NCBI RefSeq assembly: GCF_041956535.1
Contig: NW_027192205.1
Location: 434,085 to 498,084, forward strand
DNA from: Calcarisporiella thermophila CBS 279.70
Lineage: Eukaryota; Calcarisporiellomycota
Length of the DNA: 64,000 bases
Direction: 5' to 3'
The position numbers and the translations under genes are program-made. How positions within the stretch are numbered: the stretch's first letter is position 1; every line of letters starts with the position of its first letter. The notes under the pieces are model-generated. The model was not told where the DNA came from and did no database searches. It saw only the letters and a list, made by a program, of their open reading frames with translations. Below are positions 11,902 to 22,759 of this stretch, in pieces.

Positions 11902-12641
11902 TTAATTTCCAAGAATGAACAATCTGTGGCTGCAGCAATTAGATTAAAATTCTCGTCGCATTGTAGCCAATCGACAATTATGATATGGAAACTAGTCAAT
12001 CTAAAGAGCGCGTCCTTGAGAAAATAAACTGCACTGCAGAGTGAGTAGAAGAGAGCGTCCTGTACCGCACACTGACAAGAGAGTGTATTACGCTCCAAGA
12101 TCGCCCAACGTTATTTCGAAGCGCTATAATTCGAGAGACTTGGTAGGTATAACTTCAATTAGTGAATAATAAGGTTATCTGCTCATGGAACGCTGAAAGA
12201 TTCGTCTAGAGGCACCGTTTATTCTCTCATACTCAGTTAAAATGTGCTGATTAGGAGGCTTGTTTTGATGCTAGTCAAAATCGGTTGGTCTAATATAAAT
12301 TTCGCAGTTGTGAAGAATGTAAGATGTGTGATATCTGGTTCATCCGACTGCACTAATGCTAACTGAACACAAGTAACGAACAGTATATACCCAACAATCC
12401 AATTCACAACTAATGCTTTTTGAAATAAACTCAAGTATTGAATGCGACACTGTATTGCTCTAGATTATGGATTTTTAGAGAATTTATATTGCCGATTTCT
12501 CTGATTCTTTAGGGTATGCAATTTCCAATAATCAGCACACTTGATCAAGCCTGAAATCTCCCAAATAATCCCTCTCTTACCACCAAAACTAAACATTGGA
12601 CTGCTAATTCATTACAATTGCATAGATTTTTTTATCCTATA
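11902..12641. other. divergent intergenic region between ECO1 and DPH4
   Basis: An AT-rich divergent spacer holding the rest of the ECO1 promoter and the DPH4 promoter. I see no open frame with protein-like features, tRNA or repeat. Confidence 0.45.
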
Positions 12642-13307
12642 ATGAGCACCCATTACGAGCTGCTTCAAGTCCCCGAGACGGCCACCGCGGCCCAAATCAA
12701 ACAGCAATTCCAGAAACTCATTCTCAAGGTAATTCGTTTTGGTGGTTTTTCACAGTCAAGTATAACTTAGCACTGATAGGATTTTTTTGACACTGTATTC
12801 TATATGAAGCACCATCCCGATAAGCAGACCGACATCCACTCCCAGTCATCCGACTGGTCTCAGCGCATTCTCGAAGCATATGATATCCTGCGACGGCCAG
12901 AAACACGAACGGCATATGATGCAGAGTTAAAGGGTATGAATGTATATACCTACTTACTTGAACTAAATTAAAACATGGATGACCTGATTAGCCAAAAAAT
13001 CGAAGGAATTGGGCATTATTAATGGGGAAATTGATCTGGATGAGATGATGTACGATGAAAGTAAATATGCCTTTTAATGGATATAGCCTTGGTCTATACT
13101 AATCCGGCTCGCTCTTTTCCTCTAGCCGAGGATTTATATACCTATACATGTCGGTGTGGGGGCTTGTACACCATCACCGAGGAAGATATGGAAATAGGAG
13201 CCGAGATTGTGCAGTGTTCAAGTTGTTCATTGCGGATGCGCATTCTCTATGAAATAGCACCGCTAGAAGAGGACAAACCTGAGGAGGTTGAAGATGCCGC
13301 ATCCTAG
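12642..13307 (+). CDS. DPH4: diphthamide biosynthesis protein 4 (J-domain, CSL zinc finger)
   Basis: The first exon begins MSTHYELLQVPETATAAQ, the start of a J domain. After an intron the protein continues HHPDKQTD, which contains the invariant HPD motif, then ILEAYDILRRPETRTAYD. After two further introns comes the DPH-type CSL zinc finger: YTCRCGGLYTI and VQCSSCSLRMRILY (C-x-C...C-x2-C). Start, frame and splice phases agree. Dph4 supplies electrons through its iron-binding zinc-finger domain, with Dph3, for the first step of diphthamide formation on eEF2. The gene is tail to tail with KAE1, 211 bp apart. Confidence 0.93.
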
Positions 13308-13517
13308 CGCAGTCATTTGTAGCCTTGTCCCCTCTTATTTTTTCCTTCCCACTCGGTTTGTTGTATTTTTGCTTTTTCTTTTCTATACCACCCCTATTTC
13401 ACCTGCATTCCATCTGTTCCAACCCTTCTGCTTTATTTGGACAATATCAAGAAACTCTATGTACACTAAGGAAAAAAGAAAACGTCTTTTTTGTTTGGTA
13501 TCACACATGCCATTGGT

Positions 13518-14918
13518 TCACTCCCGCCATGAGACCAGTACCTCATCGGTGCGGAAACGCTGGGTGCAGGTTGCTTTTTCCAGTGGAGTTACGAACCCGG
13601 TGCGGAAGGCCAGTAGCCCAGCCTGTGCGATCATGAGACCATTGTCGATGCAGAAGCGCTCATCTGTGGCAAACACACGCCCCCCGCGCTGCTCAGCCAT
13701 CTGGGCCATCATCTCCTGAAGACGCAAATTACCTGCAGGAAGCACAGACGATAAACAAGATACAGGAAATGAGCAAACGTGAGAAAAGCTTTGTTTCGAG
13801 TAAGTTGCTTCTGATACATACAGCCAACCCCGCCAACAATCAGCACTTCGTTACTCCCGATGTGTGCCATGGCACGCTCCGTCGTCTCCACCAGCATGGC
13901 GAACAGGGTCTCCTGCAGCGAGAAGCACAGGTCCTCGGGGGTGCACTCGCCTTTGGCCAGCTGGTCATTTGCCACCGTCTCGATATAGGAGAGAATGCCC
14001 GAGAAGGAGACATCCATTCCCTTGACGACGTACGGAAGCTCAATGAACTTCTTTCCCCTAATGCCGAAGTCGAAAATTCAGCCATGGATTAGGCAAAAAA
14101 AGCAAGCCGGCCACTGGCCTTAGTCTCCACACACCTCTTTGCATACTGCTCGATATTGTATCCCGGGCTAGGATCGTTAGGGAGATTGAGCACGCGGGCA
14201 AACCGATCCAAACAATTTCCAACCGCAATATCAAGCGTTTCACCAAAGATCCGATATCTATTCATAGAATAGGAGTGAGCAAAATAAGGAGGATCCGAGG
14301 CAAAGGGGCCATAGGCCACACCTTTTCTGGGAGTAAGCGATGACTTGCGTGTTGCCACCGCTTACATAGAGCACCACGGGATTCTGTGCTCCGGTGATCT
14401 CCCGCCCCATTTCAATATCTACAGAAAACGAGACGAAACAAAATTAGAGCAACTCTTTAACAGAAGTAAAGGAGAAATGCCGCTGACTCACGTCCAATAC
14501 AGTGGTTCACGCCCACTAGTGGCTTCCCCCACAACAGCGAAAGCGTTCTTGCCACCACAGCAACCGAAATCAACGGTGCACCCATACCAGGGCCTAGGGA
14601 AGCCGAGTGAAATTAAAAATGCGCGCGTTAACTATGAATGGGTTCTCCGAGAGTCGATATCGCAGGCTCACCTTTGGTATAGCAAATAACATCAATGTCT
14701 CGTGGCGAGATCCCTGCATCCTTTAGTGCTTGTCGCAGAACTGGCAGGATATGTTCACGGTGGTGCGCGGCGGTGTCGCGGGGCTGGAATCCCTCTCCGG
14801 GAGGAGTGATGTAAGTATGCCTCACATTAGCAAGGACACGTGTCTTTCCATTTTCATCATGCGCGATAATGCCGATACCAAGTTTATTGGCAGAGCCCTC
14901 TAGACCGATTGCAATCAT
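13518..14918 (-). CDS. KAE1: tRNA N6-threonylcarbamoyladenosine synthase subunit KAE1/OSGEP
   Basis: Exon 1 begins [17 protein letters not shown] at 14918, the ASKHA-fold start of Kae1. Later exons give [44 protein letters not shown] (the metal-binding HxxxH), [43 protein letters not shown] and [15 protein letters not shown]. The C-terminus ends [13 protein letters not shown]. Kae1 is the catalytic subunit of the KEOPS/EKC complex that transfers threonylcarbamoyl to A37 of ANN-decoding tRNAs. A longer upstream frame exists, but the Met at 14918 matches the family start. About 350 residues, the usual size for the cytosolic form. Confidence 0.95.
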
Positions 14919-15279
14919 AGCTTCTAAACCTCCAGGAGAAAAAAAAAATGAACTATTTCGGAGACACTCCAAGTTGGCAAACTCTTCAATAACAAAATTG
15001 ACGCAGGTGGTATTGAAAGTCACAAAATACAAAAATAGAGGCTAACAAAGAGAGCTCAGATAATTGAGTATCAACCGAATCTAAAAGAGCCCAAAATGGG
15101 AATACACTTTAAAGTAACTCAACTGTGAACGCTTCAAGCAACATCAGAACGAGAAGTGACAAATACAAATAAATATGCATCAAAAGGGGGGACGACGGAG
15201 GAAGCACTCCGAGCTTTTTACACGAAAAATGTAAACCTTGATAATAATAGAGAGATCGAATGAAAAAAGCGAATGCAAC

Positions 15280-18200
15280 CTATCGATCCCTTAGACACTT
15301 TTCAAGTTCTTTCGAGACAGCTCGCAGAGGAACTTCGGGAGTCTGGGCCCGCACGGTGTACTCTAGCACCTCCTTCTCCAACAGCAGATGCACCAGCACT
15401 AGCTTCTGCGCCTGTGGTCGAATTTTGCCCTGAGCTTGGATTGAGGCGGAGGCAATAATCTCGTTGCCAATGATTTCCACAATATGCCACCCGCCCTGTT
15501 CCAGGTTAGACGTCACCGAGCGTGTGTCCCTCTGTTCGCCTACCTCGCCCCGTGCTAGGGTGGCTTGGCGCTCGTGAGCAAACTCGACCCATAGCTTGCC
15601 AAATTCTTCAGTCACCATGGTATTCGGCGTAAAGGTCAGGAGAGGCGCTGTGAACGCGGGGGATCTCTGCATCGAAGGAGCAGGTGAGTTTAAGGTAGGG
15701 GAAGTGAGTGGAGTCGCTTCGCCAAGTTCGAGTGCTATTAGACTTGACATCATAGACTCCTAAAATATTGGATTTTCCCATAACAGGAGGATATGAGCAG
15801 TTGAAATCGAGAAAGACGTATTTTATACTGACCGCCGGATTTGCGGCTCCACCGCGATGGCTATCGGGGTAGTAAGTAGCTCCGAAGGGTGGCTGGCTGT
15901 AAGAGGAGCGGCGATCTTGTCGATACTTTGGCCCTGGACTAGATATATATCCACGCGATGCGAAACCACTACATTGAAGTGAAACCAACGGCATTAGCAC
16001 ATCGAAAAAGGTTAGGGCGTCACCACGACCCACCTCTCAGGTTGATGGTCATCCGCATCCTCATCTGCTGATCCCATGCCATAGATTCTAATCTGACCTT
16101 CTCTGCCCAGTCGAGAAGAAGGCAGGGTGGGGGTCTCGTATTGCGCAAACCGCAGCCCAGACCATGAATTCTCCCAGCTGCGCTCCCTCGTCCTCGAACT
16201 AGAATCCTCTCTGGCCTCCTCAGGCGTCTCATGCTTCTCCTCCTTCTCCGTGGGGTTCATTTTTTTCCCTCCATTTTTCAATCGCTCCGCACACTTTGAC
16301 ACGGCCTCTGTTACGCTTGATTTTATCCTCGCATTGGAAGATAAGGTTATGCACTGAGAAAGGCGCTGCAGCAGCTCAGCGTCAGTGTGATGTCTGGCCA
16401 GGGCGCCATATTCCCCCAAGAGCTATAAAAGTAGATGCCGAACTATGAGGCAAGGGGTGGAGCTCGGTTCATATTGTAGACACATTTTACCCATATGGCC
16501 GCATCCAAGATATCAAGGTCGATGGATTCGTCGGATACGTGTTCAAGGACAGGCAGGAGGTGGTCTATATCATAGGGGGATTGGGAATCGCTCTCCAGGT
16601 GCAGTTCTACACGCGACCACGAGAAAGATGCAAAAGCTACAGATGAGGCAGAGTAAAAAAGGGAAATTTCAAATGGTTTCTATACCTTCCACCACATCAC
16701 CCGCCACACTTTTAATAAACTCGGGATCACCTTGAAACTTGGTAAGCTCGAATATCCGGATATTAGTTCGAATGCACCACTTGCGATTGGGCGCATATGT
16801 AATAGAAAAAAAAAAGAGAGAGGGAAGGGTTAAGGAAATGGACTCGAGTAGCATAAAACGCCAGTGGGGTGAGGAAGTATGAATATATATAAAGGATATT
16901 TTTTAAAGATTTCCAAGATGGTCTTCAAGTGTCTCTCGGGCATCCTGCTTTCGACTGTGAGGGCTTCTAGGACGGCTATCGCGATCTTCTCCACATTTTC
17001 CTCCCGCACCCACCGTGGCAACAGGCCCATTGCCTTCCATCTTACCGACTCGTCCTCCGTGCTAAGACACTCACCCATTATCCGCACCAAATCCTCGCTT
17101 TTTTCATCGTCTCCTCTCGCCCACCACTCCGTATCCAAGTGCTCGAGACAAGCCAAGCCTATGTAGCGCAAATTGCTATTTCTCGAGTCGAGATACCGAA
17201 TGGCAGTCTCGAAAGGCCGGTGCTCTTCCACAAATCCCCGCCGCACTAGAGGATGTAGCACGGCGACGGTGCGCATACACTCGTACACCACCGCCAGGGC
17301 CGCATCCACGCCCTCCTCGGCACGCCGGAGAACGCTGAGCAAGACGGGGGCAACATCCTCTGATAGCCTCAAGTCATCTTGTATGAGGTGGGCGAGAATA
17401 CGGAGACATTTTATCTGCATCCACGGGGCAGGCTCTCCATGGTAGTAATAATACTCCGGAACCCTGCCCTCCACGATGGTAGACAACATTTGAAGGAGGA
17501 TATGGCAGGCATCGGGAAATTTCTCGGGCACTCTCTGTGAACGGGAATGGAGAAGCGTTAAACTTGAATCAGCCCCCCCCCCCCATTATCCGGTATTCTC
17601 ACTTTTAAGATATCGAAATAGAGATCCAGTGCCGAGGACACCACCCCCACGCTCTCACTCCTTAAAAGACGCTGCGCCACCAACTCCACGTTGTTGATCG
17701 CATCAGGAGCCATCTTGTACGCAATCCCTAAAACGCGGACCGATTTTTGGCGTACGCTCATAGAGCGGTGATGCAATTTCTTCTCCAAGTGGGGAAACAT
17801 GACGGGCACTAGGGCTGGATTCATGAGGTAGCAAAGAGCGTTGAGGGCGATACAGACCTCTGCATCCCTATCGCTCTCTATGTCCTATCCCAACCGAAAG
17901 AAAAGCGTAAAAAAATAGTCCCATTGCTGCAGCAACCTCATCGGCGAGCCTGGACTTACCCTTTGAAAAGTATTGACAAGCAACAAGCACAGCTCATTCT
18001 CGGGGTCCAACAACAGAGAGCAAGCTAGATATCCCACGCGTTTCTCGGCAAGGGTGCGGGCATTTTGTGTTAGTGTGACGGCGTGGATATACCCAAACGA
18101 CACATCATGGCCGAGGAAGTGGCAGAGCAGGAGACAAATTACATATTCGCGCTGTTTGGACTATTGGGATCAAATTAGCCATTACTACAAAATCTCTATC

Positions 18201-18574
18201 CTTGATCAATGGAGCTATGTATACTGTTGAAATGTGGGGTTTGGACAGCTTTTCACGAAGGGCACGAATCTCTCCCACAACCACCGTCCTCTAGTAGCAA
18301 AGAAAAAAAAACGAGATATTCAGCATAGCTTAAGACACACACCAGCCAGAGCATTCATGGTAGAGAGATAGCCGTGGTGGACATTAAAAACCTTAGAGTA
18401 TAAGATGGCCACGAAGGAGACTGAAGATCTGCGATCTACACGTCAAGAAAAAGAAAGAGATGGGTAGCATACCTCATCCAATCGCGGGTCCGTCAAATTG
18501 CGGATGAACTTGTGGTAGTGGTATCCCATCCCCGAGGTGATAAGCGAGGGATTGAAGAAATTGGCCAGAGACAT
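15280..18574 (-). CDS. AP4E1: AP-4 adaptor complex large subunit epsilon
   Basis: A multi-exon adaptin. Exon 1 (start 18574, MSLANFFNPSLITS) ends LDE and splices across 18297-18472 to RTVVVGEIRALREKLSKP. The trunk then reads GHDVSFGYIHAVTL, EKRVGYLACSLLL, LCLLLVNTFQ, RVPEYYYYHGEPAPWMQ and LKTILEIFKKYAPNRKW. The shape YYYHGxPAPW and SFGYIHA fit epsilon better than gamma or alpha adaptin. After a low-complexity hinge, the C-terminal part (EEFGKLWVEFAHERQA, GWHIVEIIGNEIIA) resembles the epsilon appendage platform. AP-4 is a non-clathrin coat of the trans-Golgi network. One intron (16799-16899) is an AT-AC U12-type intron. The other AP-4 subunits are not in this window. Confidence 0.85.
16799..16899 (-). 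other. U12-type AT-AC intron in the AP-4 epsilon gene
   Basis: On the minus strand the intron begins ATATCCTTT (16899-16891), has TTCCTTAAC (16837-16829) as branch site, then a pyrimidine tract, and ends CTATTAC at 16799. These are the full consensus elements of the U12 AT-AC class. Splicing joins exon end ...TTT AAA AA to A TAT GCG CCC, giving IFKKYAPNRKW, the conserved adaptin motif (compare AEKYAPDNxW). No GT-AG alternative that restores this motif is visible. The branch-to-acceptor distance, about 30 nt, is longer than the typical 10-20. Confidence 0.85.
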
Positions 18575-18963
18575 GGTGTTGGAGAATGCAAAGTCCACCT
18601 CCTGCCCGTACCATTTTCTTTCAACTCGATTTTGCCGCTGAAAATTCCCAGTCACACTCTCCAAGGGAAATGAAGGGAGAGAGAGGGTATCCAATGGTCA
18701 GGATCGGTTTTTAGTGCGGGGAAAGAGAGAGAGAAATGATTATGATTAAAGACAGACGATAAATAAGGGGTTTGATCCATCATACAACCAAACAGTGTCT
18801 ATATACAATCCAAGAAAAATAAACACACGGAACTCTATACTGACAAAGGCGAAAGATCCCTGGGCGGGAAGGAGCGAATAGCCGGTGGTCTTACACGATA
18901 ACTGTTTTTACACAATAGGGGGAGCATTCGCCTCGACCGGGCGCGCTCAAAGACGCCGCCCGG

Positions 18964-20550
18964 CTATGATTTATATTGGCTGGCGAATTGAGAGAACAGC
19001 TTTGTGAATTCGGAATTCTCCACGGGCTCTACTTGAGGATTCTGCAGGGGAGAGGCGGGCGTTAGGAGCGAGGAGGGCGCAGAGAGGGTGAGTAGGAGGA
19101 GAGGGCTGGGAAGGTTGAGCCGCTTCAGAGAGGGTAACATGACGGGGGATCGGCTAGGTAACGGTGCGGTAGGGTGTGGGTGGAGCGAGGACATCAGCTC
19201 GGGCGTAGTTAGAGAGGGTATGGAGCAGCGGTGCGTCACCTCCGGCGACGACTGGGTATTCAGGTATGGCCTGTGGCAAGGCAGGAGGGAGAGCGGGGAG
19301 GGAAGCGAGGCGCCTGTCGTCATGCGGGGCTGACTTGGGATTGGCGAGTGTTCTGGAGTGGATAATCCAAACTGGACGTCGCCTCCTTCCTCGAGCATGC
19401 TCTCTGTTGAGTTCCCGCTGGAGAGCAGCCTAGGAGAGCTGACGTAATCCTCCGTGCTATCGCCGACGGAAGCACAAGGGGACCGGCTGTATACATAAGA
19501 TGTGGATTGGTTAGTCAAGGAGGGAAAGAGGGAGGGGGAGGCTTGGAAAGTGCCGACAGGGGGTACATACGACTGGGTGTACCGATTCTCCTTCCGCGTC
19601 CTCATCCGGAAACCTTGTTCGGAAAAGTGACGCGACAGGTAGGTTGACTCCGCCATCCCGGGAAAGAGTTTAGGAGGATACACGGTGAACACGTCCGATA
19701 CAATCTGGGCTCGGAGCATGGCTGTGGAGCTGTCGGCAGAGGAGAGGAAGAACGGGGTCAGAACGCCTGCCATTGGATTTCATTGGGGGGGGGGGGGAGA
19801 GGAGGGGAGAGGAGGGAGAGGGAAGGGAGAGGGAGGAGGGAAATGCTGGGAAGGGGCGGGGAGAGCCTACCTTAAGATTTCATAGAGCACAAACTTCAGC
19901 CGAAAGCGGCCCTCTGAGCGCACAGAGATATCGGGAAAGATAAAGAAGCCTCCCTCTACAAAACGCAAGCCGTGCATTAGCATCAGGATAGCCAAGCCCG
20001 AAGCCTATTACGCCCTACCGCTTCCATCGGTGTCTTTATATTTGAACAGCGACTGAGCCGTCGCGCCCGCAGTCACCCGAGTGCCATTCACAAAGCTGAT
20101 TTCGCGGTCTACCGTCGGGTGCATGAGGGACACGTGCAGGAAGAGATAGGGGCTTTGCTGTAGATAATCTCTGTTGGCACGGGATTAGTATTGGAGAGGG
20201 GGAGGGGTTGTGCGGGAACGGCGGGGCTTGGACTTACTTGTTTGATTCATCGCGAACGAGGAGCTGGACAATGGGGGGAGGGTCGATGGGCCGACGGTCC
20301 ACTGCGGCAAAGGAGCAACTAGGTCAATTTTGGGCCGCCAAGAGGCCAAGCATTCGGCTCACCTTTCTCGCGGAAGCTGCAGAGGCGGGCCTGCCGAGGC
20401 TGCTGCCGGATCACCAGCCGGAACCTTTAGAGGGGGAGAGCAGTTGAGACCTCCCGCTTGGGCTGGGCAGGATGAGGCATGCACTTACTGTGGAGCCTGG
20501 TCCAGCGTCCTGCTCGGCTCGTCGGTGTGGTCCTGGTAGCCTCGTTTCAT
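18964..20550 (-). CDS. velvet-domain transcriptional regulator
   Basis: Exon 1 (MKRGYQDHTDEPSRT, start 20550) splices in frame to FRLVIRQQPRQARLCSFREK. Next come DRRPIDPPPIVQLLVRDES, DYLQQSPYLFLHVSLMHP, DREISFVNGTRVTAG, GGFFIFPDISVRSEGRFRLK and KLFPGMAESTYLSRHFSEQG. In order these are the blocks of the velvet domain, an NF-kappaB-like DNA-binding fold. The C-terminal 190 residues are Ser/Pro-rich and probably disordered, ending with an aromatic/acidic patch (EFTKLFSQFASQ) that could be an activation motif. Velvet proteins of the VeA, VelB, VosA and VelC type control development, sporulation and secondary metabolism in fungi. I cannot place this one in a subfamily; a VosA/VelB-like compact domain is most likely. 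Confidence 0.88.
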
Positions 20551-20735
20551 GCCTGGAGCGGGGGAGAGGGGAGGAAGCCTGCTGGGGAAAGGAGCGTGGG
20601 TTGGATTCGGGAGCTGGGTTTGCGGAGGGGCGAGAAAGCACGGCGCGGGAGCTGGTATATGAATTTATGGGCCGATTTGGAAGCCGCGGGAAACTGAAAT
20701 GAGAAAACGAGGACGAGCGTTGCTCCTCCGCAGGA

Positions 20736-20743
20736 ATATATAG
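20736..20743 (-). promoter_or_regulatory. TATA-like box for the velvet gene
   Basis: CTATATAT on the minus strand lies about 190 bp upstream of the velvet start codon. It is the only TATA-like element close to that start. Function is inferred from motif and position. Confidence 0.35.
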
Positions 20744-22759
20744 GGCGTGTAAGGAGGGGCGAGATGAGGGAAAATAGGATCCAGCCAGGTTCATACCAAT
20801 CGTTTCGCTGGGCGTGATCGTTTTGTGCGAGTGCTACTGTAGCTCACTGAATTTTGGGGTTGGGAGCCTCTCCTCTTTGGTGCAAGCAGGGAATTCCTTG
20901 TAAGTCAAAACATCGGAATCACGGGGAGAGCCAACGCTCTCGCCCTCTCTCTGCTAACCTAGCCCCCCCCCCCCCCCCTCCCCCGCCTCCGCCCCTCCCT
21001 CGCTTCAGTGGGGCTATCCCCGCCCTGGGTGGGCTCTGGCTCGCAGCGGGAGGGGGGGACTGCTGGCCACCGGGCGGGTTCCTCGGCAGAGAAGGGGAGA
21101 CTTGCGCTCGTCGGTTGTGGCCGAGAATGTCAGGCGAGGAGGGGACGGGCTTCACAGGCCATGGTGGTGCGGACGTTGAAATCGCATAGACCACAAAGGT
21201 GGACTCCGCCTTTTATGTAATGAGCTGCCAAGTACAGGTTTGTGGCCAGCTCGGGGGATTTTGCGGCAACAAGAAGCCGGCTGCGCTACACATCCCGCCC
21301 GCTCGGCCGCCTTACCCTCGGGCCTCCTTGGCTCCCTCGGGCCATTTGACCCAGGAATGGGAGCGGGCGGGCAACCCCCCCCCCCCCAATTTGCTCGTTT
21401 CAATTTTATTTGTCCTTTGTGCCGGGATTGCTCCAAAAGGGTTAATCGACGCGGCTCTGGTTGCGCAATGGTGTAGCGCAGCAAGAGGCAATACACCAAA
21501 AGAAAAAACAGCGGAACCAGGCCTCTGCCCTATCAGTAGGCGGCACTGGCACGCAACAGCCGTCCCCCCCTTGGCTGGAGTCCAGATCCTCCTTCCAAGT
21601 CTGAGCCGATCCAGGCTTGCAGCGGGGCCTAAGCCACCGAGCGGTCCCACTTTGGCTAGAGCGGGGGGGAGGGATTGGGCCCGAAATTGGGGCAATGCAG
21701 AAGCGGTGGACCGCCGTCCCGGAGGAGTATGACGGCAAGGCCAAGATGGACAAATGGCTAAAAATAAAGGTCCTGGGAGATTTTCGGGTACAACTGCACA
21801 CCCTAACACAGGAGGCCATGCGCTCCTGGCCAAAACCACTAACATCTTCAAGGCGCGGATGCAAAGTGGTCGTTGAACAAATCCTTGTGCCGTCGGCAAA
21901 TAGCGTTGCCACAGCCCCCCTTCTGCCGCCAGATGCGACGATAAGAGTGGTTGCAGCGGCATTCCAAAGAAAAGCCTAGAAACACGCACGGGTGCACCAG
22001 AGGGCTCTATCGACTCAGGCATCGGATGGGTCTCCTCGGGAAGGTATGGCTAGAGCGCCGTCAGGTAGGGAGCGCGTGGCCCTCACCTGTCTCCATAGTG
22101 AGAGGGGCTGCGGGCGTGCCGGTGCCAGTAGGCCAATGGGAACCTTGCGCCATCCTGAATGGCAGGGTGGCCACACTACAAAGCTGCGTTTCACATTAGG
22201 GTTCCTTGGACGTATCTCGCTTGCCATGTCAAACTCGAACACATTGTTGAGCGGCTTATCCTGAATGTCCAATTCTGGGGACAAATGAACACTCGTTCTT
22301 AAACCAATCTTAAGTAAAGGCAATCAGGATGCTATTGAGGAGAGGGGAAATAAAGCACTCTCCACCCAATGAACCCCCGAGGATGGCTTGGTGAGGATGG
22401 CTCAATATGCAGATGGGACATTAGCCACGATTCCCGGCAGCTTATTTGGCCGTGTGCTAATCAGCTCGCTCGAAGTCTTTACGAGCGACTGCAGGGGCAT
22501 ACATGGTGCGCTTTCTTATCCCGGGCTCCCTCCCCAATGTGCCTCCTCCTCCACTGCGGTTGCAGAGGGCCCCAGCATCTGCGCGGCTTTCGTCAATTTT
22601 TGATTTCTGCTGCTGCGGTCACGCGTATTGAAATTGTCACACCAAAAGGTGGCAAACCATTTTAGTCGATTTATATTTTTTTTTTTTCGTTGGGAAAAAA
22701 GCCAACCCCTTTTTCCAAAGAACCTCCCCTCCCCCTCCCCCTCCCCATTACCATACCTC
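20744..22759. other. long GC-rich divergent intergenic region
   Basis: About 2 kb between the divergent velvet and SEY1 genes. It is richer in G+C than most of the window and so opens many overlapping frames on both strands, none with a recognisable domain, signal peptide or convincing splice pattern. It probably contains the promoters of both genes, which would be unusually long. No tRNA or inverted repeat was noticed. Confidence 0.45.
20963..20978. repeat. poly-C tract
   Basis: An uninterrupted run of 16 C, one of several C or G homopolymer runs in this window (others at 17573-17584, 19785-19797, 23373-23387, 30008-30019 and 51125-51137). Confidence 0.9.

Noticed and set aside
21199-21732. 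Plus-strand frame of 177 codons in the GC-rich spacer
   Set aside because: No domain or signal peptide, overlapping frames on both strands, and composition explained by high GC and poly-C runs.
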